A stretch of 64,000 nt of DNA, from the NCBI RefSeq assembly GCF_003201675.2, contig NZ_CP029287.2, forward strand, positions 186,001 to 250,000, written 5' to 3'. Under the pieces are notes generated by a model, which was given only the letters and a program-made list of their open reading frames with translations, was not told where the DNA came from and did not search any database. Shown piece by piece: positions 17,957-26,968 of the stretch; within the stretch, counting starts at the first letter, position 1; every line of letters starts with the position of its first letter. Made by a program: the position numbers and the translations under genes. Origin of the DNA: Metallosphaera hakonensis JCM 8857 = DSM 7519. Lineage in GTDB: Archaea > Thermoproteota > Thermoprotei_A > Sulfolobales > Sulfolobaceae.

Positions 17957-19741
17957 TCATGGGGTCTCGGGTTTGTCGACCTCCTCGCTCTCCTCGGAGC
18001 CTTCTGCTTCTACTAGTTCATTAAGGGCCAAAATCAGATTGGCCTGGGCGAAAGCTTGGGGGAAGTTACCGGTGAAGAGCTTCCTCTCAGGGTCTATATG
18101 TTCCCCAAGGAGATAGGTTCCCCTACTCGCCTCTAGAATACCGGATAAGGTCGCCTTGGCCTCATCGAGCCTTCCTAGCCTAATGTATACCCTCGCCAAC
18201 CAGAGGGAAGCAAGGGTGAAGGGGTACTTCGCCTCCCCTAGAAAGTCCCTTCTGTATCTCTTGGCTTGTCCCTTAACCACCAGTTCCTCCTCGATCTTCT
18301 TCAAGGTCTTGAGAAAGGTATCGACTTTCACATCAACGAAACCGTACAGTGGTAGAGTGAGAAGTGCTGAGTCCACCTCGTCGCTACCTGGTTTCTTAAC
18401 GAACATATCCCTAATCCCGTTCTCCATGATCCAGTCCTTCAATTCGTTTCTTATCTCCTTCCACCTGTTTTCCCTATCTACGACTTTCATGAGCCTTCCT
18501 GCACGCTCTAGGGCAACCCACATCATTACCTTGGAATGAATGTAGTGGGCCTGAACGCCTCTCTCCTCCCATATGCCTACGTCTTCTAGTTTCCAGTTTT
18601 CGGACACCCAGTCAGCTACGTACTCTATGACGTCGAGGTGATTCTTTACATAAGAGGAGTCCCCTGTGAACACGTAATACTTATACATTGCGTCCATGAA
18701 GAAACCCTCCAAGTCCAGTTGAAGTTGGGCCGCAGCCGCGTTCCCTACCCTGACCGGTCTAGAGTTCATGAAACCTGAAAGCCAGGGGATCTCGATCTCC
18801 TTGGGAGGAACCGATCCGTCAATGGCGTAAAGTGGATAGAGAAAGGGCTTAGTGGTAAAGGAAACCATCCTGGATAGGAACTCCACTATTCTCCTGGCCT
18901 CCAACGTGTACCCTGCCGATATTAAGCCCTCTGCTATTATGGAGGAGTCCCTGACCCATGCGAAGCGGTAATCCCAATTCCTGGTCCCTCCCTCCACTTC
19001 CGGTAGAGACGTGGTTGGTGCAGCCACCACGGCCCCGGTGGGGTTATACAGTAAGCCCAGGAGGATTCCCACGGACGTTTCGTAGGCTTTCATCACCTCC
19101 TCCCCTTGAAAGCCCGGTATGCTCAGCTTGGCCATCCTTCCTCTCCCCTTTCCTCTCCTAAGGATGTTCCTCCAATAGTTCACCGTCCTATCCACTCCTC
19201 CCTCTACGTTAAATCTCAACTGCGACTTTCCGTAGATACCGAACCTCTCGTCACTGAAGTGTCCCAGGAAAATGTAGCCCTCCCCTGAGACTACCCAACC
19301 GTCACTTTCCTCGATCACCTGGGGAAAGATAAAGTGGAGCTCTAGGAACTCGGAGTTCTCTGGGTTAACCATCTTGTAGACCCAGTTTCCCAGTTTGTAA
19401 ACCTTGGCCTTCACTCTCCCGTAGTCGAAGACAGGGTTCACCTTCACCTTAAGGGGAGTCTTGGCGATTACCTTTCTCACGAAAGAATGCTCTCCTCTCA
19501 GTAGGAGATCGGTGATCTCTGATCCGTCCTTCATTACTGTCCGCAAAACGTTAGGGACAAGGTATTCCTGTTCAACGACCTCCCCAGAGATCGAGAGCGA
19601 ACCGGCCCTCTCGTCTAGGAGATACCCGAAGACCGAAGGGGAGTCGTATCTGGGAAAGGTCAGCCAAACCACGTCTGTTCCAGAGATCAGTGCCCCTGTG
19701 AACTCGTTGTTGATACAGAATAACCTGGAAGTGAAGTCCAT
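17957..19741 (-). CDS. Glycoside hydrolase family 15 (glucoamylase/trehalase type)
   Basis: A 594-residue GH15 enzyme with an N-terminal beta-sandwich (about 1-210) and a C-terminal alpha/alpha barrel. The barrel shows RNWDYRFAWVRDSS, the general acid Glu in GIWEERG (about residue 391) and the catalytic base Glu in LLGEHIDPE (about 546). GH15 members in Sulfolobales hydrolyse maltooligosaccharides or trehalose; the sequence alone does not decide. No signal peptide, so it is cytoplasmic. The start at 19741 is preferred over a TTG at 19762 because a TTTATTATTT box lies about 26 nt upstream. The acidic C-terminal tail (EAEGSEESEEVDKPETP) is unusual. Confidence 0.85.
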   Translation of the reverse strand: MDFTSRLFCINNEFTGALISGTDVVWLTFPRYDSPSVFGYLLDERAGSLSISGEVVEQEYLVPNVLRTVMKDGSEITDLLLRGEHSFVRKVIAKTPLKVKVNPVFDYGRVKAKVYKLGNWVYKMVNPENSEFLELHFIFPQVIEESDGWVVSGEGYIFLGHFSDERFGIYGKSQLRFNVEGGVDRTVNYWRNILRRGKGRGRMAKLSIPGFQGEEVMKAYETSVGILLGLLYNPTGAVVAAPTTSLPEVEGGTRNWDYRFAWVRDSSIIAEGLISAGYTLEARRIVEFLSRMVSFTTKPFLYPLYAIDGSVPPKEIEIPWLSGFMNSRPVRVGNAAAAQLQLDLEGFFMDAMYKYYVFTGDSSYVKNHLDVIEYVADWVSENWKLEDVGIWEERGVQAHYIHSKVMMWVALERAGRLMKVVDRENRWKEIRNELKDWIMENGIRDMFVKKPGSDEVDSALLTLPLYGFVDVKVDTFLKTLKKIEEELVVKGQAKRYRRDFLGEAKYPFTLASLWLARVYIRLGRLDEAKATLSGILEASRGTYLLGEHIDPERKLFTGNFPQAFAQANLILALNELVEAEGSEESEEVDKPETP

Positions 19742-19937
19742 TAAAGCCGTAAAAGTCCCCAAAATAATAAACTGTTTGGTGATCTCTCCAGTGAGGTCGC
19801 GTTATCTTTACAATGTATTTTGTGAGTCAGGTAAGCAGGACAATTCAGTTTCGGGACATCTCAGGACATGATACTATTTATGATCAAATAAATCGATCTA
19901 AAAAGCTCATCAAGTAGATCAGGCAACCCACGCCTTC

Positions 19938-20073
19938 ATTGCGAATTCAGTTTATTTAGAGAAGTAGAATGAGTTTAATTGGACACTCCTCGTATTTGAG
20001 GCAGGGACTCACACTTTACAATCCCCATTATTTGATCTATCCATGCCATAACTATAATTCGCAATTGATACCT
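19938..20073. repeat. Family B ~135-bp element, copy 2
   Basis: Begins ATTGCGAATTCAGTTTATTT and ends AATTCGCAATTGATACC, which are imperfect inverted repeats. The interior contains CATTATTTGATCTAT, also in the copy at 41479-41614. Confidence 0.6.
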
Positions 20074-20099
20074 GAATCTCCCAATAGATCTCTAGATCT

Positions 20100-20537
20100 T
20101 TACCTTCTCTTTTTCTCCTCAAATAGTTTTTTTGAGTAGTCTAATATCTCCTCTGCCATCTTTAGCGATTGTTGCGCGTCGTATTCTGAATAGAGTATTT
20201 CTGGAGGAGTGTTAGTTTCCTCATCACCATACATGGATAATTCTCTTTCCTTTCTCAAAGACCTTGAGTATGACGCGAAAACCTCTATTCTTTCCTTAAA
20301 CCATGAAGGGAACTTGTCAAGGTTATCCTTCAATACGGGACCTACGTCATGGAATTTGGGTGGTTCCACATTAACTATTCTTAAGCAAGCCTTAAGTGCA
20401 AGTTCCACTACCTCTTGACATAATCTTACCGTAATGTTGTACTTCTTTCTTTCGAGTTCTAGTTTAGCTAATGCAAATCTCTCTTCAGCCTGAGAAATGT
20501 ATGATTGTGCAACTGAATCAAAGTTCAACCGTATCAC
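20100..20537 (-). CDS. HEPN-domain protein (toxin of HEPN/MNT pair)
   Basis: A 145-residue helical protein with the HEPN pattern: SYISQAEERFALAKLELERKKYN, then VRLCQEVVELALKACLR and KFHDVGPVL. The Rx4-6H RNase motif of active HEPN toxins is not obvious, so this copy may use the His in KFHDVG or be inactive. It lies downstream of and overlaps by 20 nt a minimal nucleotidyltransferase, the usual HEPN/MNT toxin-antitoxin order in which MNT adenylylates HEPN. Confidence 0.78.
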   Translation of the reverse strand: MIRLNFDSVAQSYISQAEERFALAKLELERKKYNITVRLCQEVVELALKACLRIVNVEPPKFHDVGPVLKDNLDKFPSWFKERIEVFASYSRSLRKERELSMYGDEETNTPPEILYSEYDAQQSLKMAEEILDYSKKLFEEKKRR

Positions 20538-21009
20538 CGAATTTCGAGTCCTTCTTCAATACCCAATACCACTTTTTACCTTTTTTCACCCTTTCAGCTC
20601 CCAATTCCTCAAGTCTTTTACTCAATCTTCGTAACACGTTGGTGAAGAAGTCATCCTTGTCGTAGAGTACAATTGCGTCATATACCATGTCCAGGTAAAG
20701 AGGGGAGATCCTTTCCGCCTCTTCAGGGGTCTTTAACATTGGTGAAAGAGAAACGTAGTATCCCTTGTGCCAGAGTTCGTCAAGGTTCAACTTGTCCTCA
20801 ACTCTCGTCTCGAACAACCTAATTCTCTTGAGCATACTGTCCTTTGGTAAATCTTTTATCACGATTAGTAAGTCCACATCGCTATCATTTCTGTTGTCTC
20901 CTCTCGCGACGCTACCGTACAGTACCACCGAGATCAGGTCTTCTCCAAATTCCTTCTTCATTATTTCGACCATTTCATTGAGCAACGTGCTGTAGGGTTC
21001 CTTCAACAC
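20518..21009 (-). CDS. Minimal nucleotidyltransferase (MNT antitoxin)
   Basis: A 163-residue protein with the polymerase-beta-type core YGSVARGDNRNDSDVDLLIV: Gly32-Ser33 and the metal ligands Asp44 and Asp46. MNT antitoxins transfer AMP to a partner HEPN toxin and silence it. A C-terminal extension (about residues 100-163) with PLYLDMVYDAIVLYDKDDFF is typical of archaeal MNTs. It pairs with the HEPN gene that overlaps its 3' end. Confidence 0.82.
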   Translation of the reverse strand: MLKEPYSTLLNEMVEIMKKEFGEDLISVVLYGSVARGDNRNDSDVDLLIVIKDLPKDSMLKRIRLFETRVEDKLNLDELWHKGYYVSLSPMLKTPEEAERISPLYLDMVYDAIVLYDKDDFFTNVLRRLSKRLEELGAERVKKGKKWYWVLKKDSKFGDTVEL

Positions 21010-21559
21010 GTGAATATGATGACCTCCTAATCTAAAAATATGATGTTGTGCTTCTCTGGGTTCTGATCTCAGGATTTTGTATTTTATCCTTAATTTTAGC
21101 TAATCATTGTTCTTAAGAACTACCCTAGTGTAAAAAATCCGCGGAATTGCCATGTAATCAGGGAATAGTCAACTATCCCAAATGGGAGATGATAAATGAG
21201 GTCTTATGGGGATAACTAACGTAAACATAACACCAGTTCCCGATCAACGGGAAGACTCCCTCATATAGATGTGTAGGCTACATTATTTTCAGGCGTAGTA
21301 CACAACTATACTCAGCAGTGTTAACAAGGCATAGCTCAAAGACCTAAGTAGTCACCCAGCAATTTATCGCTGAACTAATGGAGCTAAGTGGTCCAATCGT
21401 TTCGGACATAAACCTGTAATGTGAAGGTCGGTAAACCGAAATCCGCGAATCAACTCAAGTTCGGTGAAGGGAGAAGCTCAGTTTAGGTTATCCATAAAAC
21501 TAATTTGGCCATCTTTGCTTTTGAGAAAACTTATTACTTCCTATGGTTAAATTATAAGT
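21010..21559. other. Intergenic region with a family C unit
   Basis: About 550 bp. The only recognised item is a family C unit at 21264-21310. The TATA-like AACTTATTAC at about 21527-21536 probably serves the DUF973 gene. Confidence 0.45.
21264..21310. repeat. Family C hairpin element
   Basis: Begins TATAGATGTGTAGG and ends CACAACTATA. It is somewhat diverged from the other copies but keeps the pairing ends and the central TTTTCAGG. Confidence 0.5.
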
Positions 21560-22378
21560 ATGGCAACTCCACAAGAATTGGAAGGAATTTCTAGGTTAAG
21601 GGGTGGAATTGCATTCGAGTTTTTAGCAGCTATTCTCTCCATAATAGGTATTATTCTTTTCATCGGCGGATTAGCTGGAATTGTAATTGGAGCTGTGCTG
21701 TTAATTATCGCATTTATTGTGGCCATAATAGCCTTAATCAGGTTATATAGAGGGTTCTCCAGACTGGAACAATACGTCCCGAACATGGTTTTAGGTAAGA
21801 TTGGGGTGATTCTCTCGGTTATACCCTACCTGAACTTCATAGGTTACATCTTAATTGGCATAGCCCTATACTTCATTGGAGATAAGTACGGGAACGGAAC
21901 GCTGAAGACTGGTGGTATAATTACGGCTATACCGTTCATTAACTTCATTGGATTAATAATATCATATATAGGATTAGGAGGAATAAATTTCGCATCTGTA
22001 CCACCCTCTACGAGTTACCCATCTCCTGGTACCGGACCTGGATCGACTTCCTATGGACAACCCTACGGTCAAAGCTCCCCTCCTGGACAGCCCCAAGGTG
22101 TCTCAGTTTATCAGGTGGGGCAGGGAGTTCTTAGGGGAAACGTAGCCAACTTCACCCTATATTCCTCAGGCCAAACCAGGATTGAGAGAGCTACCTTAGA
22201 AGCTGTGGACACCTATGCTGTCAGCGTTAACCCCATATTCCTGAATTCAGGGAACAACGCAATATCAGTAAACTTCTCCACGATCCCCTCAAACCTAGTT
22301 CAGGGAGGAGTGTACAGGATAAAGTTAGACCTAGATAACAACACATCGGTTTACGTTACAGTGATCTACAACCCGTGA
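21560..22378 (+). CDS. DUF973 family membrane protein
   Basis: A 272-residue Sulfolobales-type protein. The first 150 residues hold about four hydrophobic helices (for example FLAAILSIIGIILFIGGLAG). A flexible stretch rich in Pro, Gly and Ser follows (about 150-185), then a compact beta-rich domain with VGQGVLRGNVANFTLYSSGQ and repeated Asn residues. This architecture is characteristic of DUF973, whose function is not known. Membrane-anchored with an exposed C-terminal domain is the simplest reading. Confidence 0.75.
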   Translation: MATPQELEGISRLRGGIAFEFLAAILSIIGIILFIGGLAGIVIGAVLLIIAFIVAIIALIRLYRGFSRLEQYVPNMVLGKIGVILSVIPYLNFIGYILIGIALYFIGDKYGNGTLKTGGIITAIPFINFIGLIISYIGLGGINFASVPPSTSYPSPGTGPGSTSYGQPYGQSSPPGQPQGVSVYQVGQGVLRGNVANFTLYSSGQTRIERATLEAVDTYAVSVNPIFLNSGNNAISVNFSTIPSNLVQGGVYRIKLDLDNNTSVYVTVIYNP

Positions 22379-22534
22379 GGACATAATCTTTTGTTAAAAG
22401 TTGAGGGTTAAGTGGGTGGAAAGCCTCACCTTTTAAAGGTGAAGTTCCACGGCTCCATTATGTTAACTCTTTCTTAAATTTCCCTTAATAGCAAGGAGGG
22501 GTTCTCTAACCCACTCGACTACTCACAGATAGGT

Positions 22535-22760
22535 TAGTACTTCCGAAAAGTTTAAAACATTCTGTAATGATCTAGAAGAATGGAAAATTTAGTAGGGGCT
22601 TGCGAGATGGAAAAGGACGTTAAGGTGAGGGAGAATGAGGCTTCCGAGTATAGATGTGTAAGAAACGTCGATTTCAGGTAAAATACGCAACTATAATTGA
22701 TAGTCCCAAAATACTTGGGGCTAGATAAAATTGAGTGTTCATAACTTTCCGGAAATACTA
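22535..22760. mobile_element. Family E: 226-bp IS630-derived MITE, copy 1
   Basis: The left ~105 bp match the start of the IS630 element at 33914-34962 (TAGTACTTCCGAAAAGTTT, then the transposase start ATGGAAAATTTAGTAG); the right ~47 bp match its other end (CTTTCCGGAAATACTA). The middle is a family C unit (22649-22697). The flanking dinucleotide is GT on both sides. It is an internal-deletion derivative mobilisable in trans. Confidence 0.8.
22649..22697. repeat. Family C hairpin element inside a family E MITE
   Basis: TATAGATGTGTAAGAAACGT at the start and CGCAACTATA at the end, between the two IS630-derived ends. Confidence 0.65.
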
Positions 22761-22868
22761 GTGATGTGGACCTGAATCGATGGGGGGAACCTCTAATCAC
22801 GGTGAAGAAGAACCCAGGTGAAACATGTTAGAGACATTTTTTATAAGTGATCATGAGCAGGATACCCC

Positions 22869-23684
22869 ATGACAAACGAAATCGATTTCACAATGCCCAT
22901 AACCAAGTCTGGAAAATCACAAACAGTTTTCCCTCCACCCTGGTACTACGGGGTCACATACATTGCTTCCCACGTTAAATTGGAGGGGGCGGACAACGTC
23001 ATACCGAGCTTCATGAAGACTGACGGAGAGGGCTGGGTTTACATAGCCGAGTTCATCTCCACGGCCGAGGCTAACTGGGACTACATGTACCAGGAACCGG
23101 ATCTCGTCCAGTATATGGAAGGAGCAATAGGACTGAAAGTTGAGTATAAGGGTAAGAACTACCTGTATTTCCCTTTCATGTGGGTGGATAAGGACTGGGC
23201 TCTCGTTAGAGGTTGGCTAGACGGATATCCCAAGAAGATCGCCAACATAAGGATGACCAGACTTCACCCGCTTCTCCCCAAGTACAATAAACCGGAACCA
23301 GGTCTCAAGATGGGCGGTTACGTTACTAGAGGGGGCGGGGTCATGGTTAGGCTCAGGGTCGAGTTAAAGGACAGGGCGGACTCGCTACCGTTGAGGAACT
23401 TCGGTCCCTTCATAAACGTTAGAAGATTCGCCTCAAGGGGAGACAACGAGGACGACGTCTACGAAGTGGTGAGCAGGCAAAGAGACGAGAGTAGATACGG
23501 CGAAATATGGAAAGGTGAGGCTGAGGTGGAGCTTCAAGGATACGTCAATGACGAATTGCAGTCCTTGTCGGTAGAGCAAGTTTTGGGAGGGTATTACTAC
23601 ACGCTTTACTTTAGGGTAAGCAAAACCGTCCTAGTGGATAAAATCAGAAAACAAGTGGAGAAGGTAATTGGAGGCGGTGACTAA
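22869..23684 (+). CDS. Acetoacetate decarboxylase family protein
   Basis: A 271-residue protein of the ADC fold. Hallmarks are [12 protein letters not shown] near the N-terminus and [12 protein letters not shown], where Lys122-Lys123 correspond to the paired Lys of acetoacetate decarboxylase that forms the Schiff base. ADC-like enzymes decarboxylate beta-keto acids, but the superfamily also includes hydratases and aldolases. Its position beside an aromatic ring-cleavage cluster fits a role in processing ring-cleavage products; this is inference. A TATA-like TTTTTTATAAG lies about 30 nt before the start. Confidence 0.75.
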   Translation: MTNEIDFTMPITKSGKSQTVFPPPWYYGVTYIASHVKLEGADNVIPSFMKTDGEGWVYIAEFISTAEANWDYMYQEPDLVQYMEGAIGLKVEYKGKNYLYFPFMWVDKDWALVRGWLDGYPKKIANIRMTRLHPLLPKYNKPEPGLKMGGYVTRGGGVMVRLRVELKDRADSLPLRNFGPFINVRRFASRGDNEDDVYEVVSRQRDESRYGEIWKGEAEVELQGYVNDELQSLSVEQVLGGYYYTLYFRVSKTVLVDKIRKQVEKVIGGGD

Positions 23685-23762
23685 CAAGAGCACCCCAAGA
23701 AAGAGACTACCTCAATCAAGATGATTTGCCCCTGGCTCAGTTTCAAGGATACCCAAATCCCT

Positions 23763-24377
23763 TCATATGTTGATGTTTTTTGATACGTATTTCATGATTT
23801 TCTTTTGGGCGTTCCTCCAGTGATACAGGAACGTAACCTTACTTACTCCCAATACCCTAGCTAGGTCCTCCGCTTCCACGTCTCTAGGGTAATTCAAGTA
23901 TCCCCTGTTTAAGGCCATCCAGAAAACTCTCCTCTCCATTTCCGTCAACGAGGGGAAATACGGTACGTAGTCCTCTTCGCTAACCGTGGTTATCTTTCCC
24001 AGGGATGACAGCTCGTTTAAGATCTCGTTCATTGCGCTTCCTGTGGTGACAAAGGTCCAGAACTCCTCCCCACCTCTATTGTAATTTCCAAGAATTAAAA
24101 CCTCCCTTGAATACAGTAGACCCGCCACGGATCCGTGAAAGACGTTCAGGAAATCCAGGAGAGTGGATTCCCTAGTCTCGTAGACCCTGTTCACCTTTCT
24201 CACGGACTTATGTTCCCTCATCTTGGTCCTTAACTCCCTGGAGGATGAAATCAACCAGCTCCTGAGGTATCCTCGATCAGGGTAGACCTCTAAATTGATG
24301 GTCACCGTACCATCCTTTACCTCTGACGTCCAGCATCCCTCATGTCTCACGCCAACTGTAACTCTCTTAAGCGCCAT
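23763..24377 (-). CDS. HTH_10 (bacterio-opsin activator type) regulator
   Basis: A 204-residue regulator whose C-terminal 55 residues form the HTH_10 domain: PSLTEMERRVFWMALNRGYL, then DLARVLGVSKVTFLYHW. The N-terminal ~140 residues would be a ligand-sensing domain without a recognised family. It is divergently transcribed from the MFS gene of the aromatic cluster across a 92-bp intergenic stretch, so it probably controls that cluster and itself. Confidence 0.8.
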   Translation of the reverse strand: MALKRVTVGVRHEGCWTSEVKDGTVTINLEVYPDRGYLRSWLISSSRELRTKMREHKSVRKVNRVYETRESTLLDFLNVFHGSVAGLLYSREVLILGNYNRGGEEFWTFVTTGSAMNEILNELSSLGKITTVSEEDYVPYFPSLTEMERRVFWMALNRGYLNYPRDVEAEDLARVLGVSKVTFLYHWRNAQKKIMKYVSKNINI

Positions 24378-24469
24378 TTACCATCATTTATAATGTAGTT
24401 TATACTGTTATAACCTTATACTTATAATGTTTCAATATTAAACTAGTTTGATATAATGGATTAATTACC
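24378..24469. promoter_or_regulatory. Divergent promoter region with short direct repeats
   Basis: The repeat TTATAATGT occurs twice (about 24390-24398 and 24423-24431), one copy overlapping the minus-strand TATA-like box of the regulator gene. A plus-strand box GATATAATG lies near 24450. The repeats are candidate operator sites for the HTH_10 protein; this is inferred only from position. Confidence 0.4.
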
Positions 24470-25963
24470 GTGAACATCCTGACAATTATGACAGAAAAAT
24501 CGGTAAAGGCCGGGGAGATCATAGCCCGAATGGATAGAATACCCATATGGTCGCTGTCGTACATTTTTATCGGAATTCTGGGGATGGGTTTCCTCTTCAC
24601 TTTCTTCGACATTTTCGACATCAACGTGTCCTTCATTCAGACTGCACTGACCATATTTCACGTGAGTAGTCCCTCCTCACCTGAAATTGGGGTTCTACTG
24701 GGACCAGCGGTACTTCTGAACTTGATAGGTTACATTGTGGGTTCCCTTCTCTTATCGCCTCTCTCAGATAGGATAGGAAGGAGGAACATGTTAATGATAA
24801 CCATGGCCATCACGGGACTAGGAAGCTTATACAACGCCTTGTCCAATGACTATCTGAACTTCGTGTCGGCTAGGATCGCGACAGGCGTGGGAGTGGGAGC
24901 TGATCTGGCCATCGTCAACACATACATAGGAGAGGTCGCCCCATTGAACGGTAGGGCTAAATACACTAGCTTCGTGTTCCTCTTCTCTACCCTTGGTGCA
25001 GGGCTCGGATTGTGGCTCGGTCTTCTCTTGACCACCCCACCAGCACCCTTTCCCCTTGGTTTACCCTTTGCCCTTGGAGGATCGGGTTTCCTTGCGGTGA
25101 ACGGGTGGAGAGTCATGTACGGAATAGGAGCGCTATTGGCACTCATTGGCCTGGTCTTAAGGTTTAACTTACCGGAATCTCCACGTTGGTTGATATCTCG
25201 GGGTAGAATAGGGGAGGCAGAAGCAGTGGTCAGGTATATGGAGGAGAGGGCATCCAGGAAGTTAAAGAACCTACCACCTCTGCCCACGGTGATTTCGCCG
25301 TACGTGGTGGAGAGACTCACCTACTTGGAATCGCTGAGGGCCGTGATAGCAGATAGGAGATATGCCAAAAGGTTGGCAGTCTTGATACCCATGTGGTTCT
25401 TTGGCTATATGACGGTATACGTGTTGGCTGCGGGTCTAACTACGGTTCTAGCGTCTCTGGGTTACCCACCACCCGAGGCCGGGATCATAGCTTCCTTTGG
25501 TGATATAGGCTTCATCCTATGTGCTCTAACCATAATGTTCGTTGGCGATAGGCTTGAGAGGAGTAGGTGGACCGTGATATCAGTGGCGTTCACAATCCTG
25601 GGTGGGGTAATCATTGCTCTAGCGAAGACCAACCTACCATTATCCTTCATCGGATCGTCAATACTCTTTTATGGATTTAATCTGTGGGTCCCAGTCTCCT
25701 ACGCTTGGAGCGCTGAAAGCTTTCCCACTAGGGCAAGGGCCACGGGCTTCGCCTTAACTGACGGTCTAGGTCATATAGGCGGGGGTATAGGGACAGTCGT
25801 AGTAGCGTCGGTCGTAGCCTCGCTAGTGGCGGGAGGCGTGACCAGTGGACTGGCAATTGAGGTATTCCTCCTGATAGCATCATTTCAATTGATCTCGGCC
25901 ATAATAGCTGTAACCCTGGGTCACAAGACAGCAAATAAGAGGTTAGACGAAATATCTCCGTGA
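24470..25963 (+). CDS. MFS transporter (sugar/aromatic acid porter type)
   Basis: A protein of up to 497 residues with 12 predicted helices. Family motifs are SDRIGRRNMLMI after TM2 and the ESPRWLISRGR sequence at the end of TM6, typical of the sugar porter / aromatic acid:H+ symporter groups. The start may be GTG 24470 or ATG 24488; the latter has better spacing to GATATAATG. The stop overlaps the flavin-reductase start, indicating an operon. Import of an aromatic acid is plausible from context. Confidence 0.8.
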   Translation: MNILTIMTEKSVKAGEIIARMDRIPIWSLSYIFIGILGMGFLFTFFDIFDINVSFIQTALTIFHVSSPSSPEIGVLLGPAVLLNLIGYIVGSLLLSPLSDRIGRRNMLMITMAITGLGSLYNALSNDYLNFVSARIATGVGVGADLAIVNTYIGEVAPLNGRAKYTSFVFLFSTLGAGLGLWLGLLLTTPPAPFPLGLPFALGGSGFLAVNGWRVMYGIGALLALIGLVLRFNLPESPRWLISRGRIGEAEAVVRYMEERASRKLKNLPPLPTVISPYVVERLTYLESLRAVIADRRYAKRLAVLIPMWFFGYMTVYVLAAGLTTVLASLGYPPPEAGIIASFGDIGFILCALTIMFVGDRLERSRWTVISVAFTILGGVIIALAKTNLPLSFIGSSILFYGFNLWVPVSYAWSAESFPTRARATGFALTDGLGHIGGGIGTVVVASVVASLVAGGVTSGLAIEVFLLIASFQLISAIIAVTLGHKTANKRLDEISP

Positions 25964-26439
25964 GTGGGAAAATGGAGGTCATATCCGAGGAACTTAAGGG
26001 CCTCATGAGGAGGTTTCCCTTAGGAGTTGCCGTAGTAACAACAAAGTGGAGAGATAAGCTAGTGGGCATGACAGTGAACACGTTTAACTCTTTATCCATG
26101 AGTCCTCCGCTGGCGCTTTTCTTAGCAGACAGGACCAGGGGGAACGATGTACCCTTCAGGGAAAGCGAGTTTTTTTCCGTTAATCTTACGGACGACAAAG
26201 ACATTCTGAATACGTTCGCCGTCTCCCCGGTTGAGACCAGATTCAGAAAAATGAAATATGAACTGGAGGAAGGAGTCCCTGTGTTAACCGAGGCGTATGC
26301 TTACATGATCTTGAGGAAAGTGCAAGTGATAGATGTGGGTGATCACTCTATCATTGTGGGAGAGGTGATCAAGACAAGGATGGTGAGAGATGCTGACCCG
26401 CTAGTGTATTACGACAGAGACTACAGGAAGATCTGTTAG
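25960..26439 (+). CDS. Flavin reductase (HpaC-like)
   Basis: A 159-residue flavin-reductase-domain protein: GLMRRFPLGVAVVTTKW at the start and MTVNTFNSLSMSPPLALF, both typical of HpaC/flavoredoxin-like reductases. It supplies reduced FAD to a two-component monooxygenase. The start GTG overlaps the MFS stop by 4 nt. The likely partner HpaB lies about 1.4 kb downstream on the same strand. Confidence 0.82.
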   Translation: MSGKMEVISEELKGLMRRFPLGVAVVTTKWRDKLVGMTVNTFNSLSMSPPLALFLADRTRGNDVPFRESEFFSVNLTDDKDILNTFAVSPVETRFRKMKYELEEGVPVLTEAYAYMILRKVQVIDVGDHSIIVGEVIKTRMVRDADPLVYYDRDYRKIC

Positions 26440-26470
26440 GGTTCGGACTTCATTGAATTTTCATGAATTT

Positions 26471-26602
26471 CTATCCAATCCTCGGCCCTTGGACTTCATT
26501 AAAGTCACGGGGCATTACCCCATTCATCCCTGTCCGTCCCTTTAGCGGGGTAACCCCAACCCACTTCCGCGGAACGTCGCGGACGTGAGGAAACCCGCAC
26601 AT
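26471..26602 (-). pseudogene. Possible TnpB (IS605 OrfB) 3'-end remnant
   Basis: The minus-strand frame ending at the stop 26471-26473 reads VPRKWVGVTPLKGRTGMNGV near its C-terminus, reminiscent of the tails of archaeal IS605 OrfB/TnpB proteins. The DNA holds GGGGT/CCCC stem-forming segments as in IS605 right ends, where the guide (omega) RNA is encoded. No catalytic TnpB sequence remains. It is a low-identity pattern match, so confidence is modest. Confidence 0.4.
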
Positions 26603-26830
26603 CTTGCATAATATTTTGCCACCTTTCGGGAAGTCCATCCATATCTGGTAGCAAGCTTTCTAAGAGATATTTTGCATATAAAGTATATAAATTTCACAGC
26701 TTATTAGTAACTGTTAGCAACGGCAGAGAGGCCGTAAGGTCAATCCTTTTTAATAGAGTGTGAACTTGAATTGTCCGTATGAAATCCTCTTTTTCCATGG
26801 TATTGCAAGTTGCAGACCACTAACTCTATC

Positions 26831-26895
26831 TAAATTTCCAGTTAATATATCCTAAGCACCCCCTGTCGCTAGCTAAGAACTTATCAGAATCACTA
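26831..26895. repeat. Family D mini-element, decayed copy
   Basis: Left block TAAATTTCCAGTTAATATAT and right block AAGAACTTATCAGAATCACTA match the two ends of family D at the expected spacing (65 bp). Confidence 0.5.
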
Positions 26896-26968
26896 AATAC
26901 TCGATCATGTCCGACACTTTAACCTGTTTGATGTAAACCTAATAAAATTCGTAATTAAACTTAGTTTC

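Larger units (their letters stand above)
26440..26968. other. Intergenic mobile debris inside the aromatic cluster
   Basis: About 530 bp that separates the flavin reductase from the dioxygenase. It contains a GC-rich stretch (26471-26602) reading as a TnpB C-terminal remnant, a decayed family D element (26831-26895) and the TATA-like CTAATAAAATTC (about 26938-26949) for the dioxygenase gene. Confidence 0.5.
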
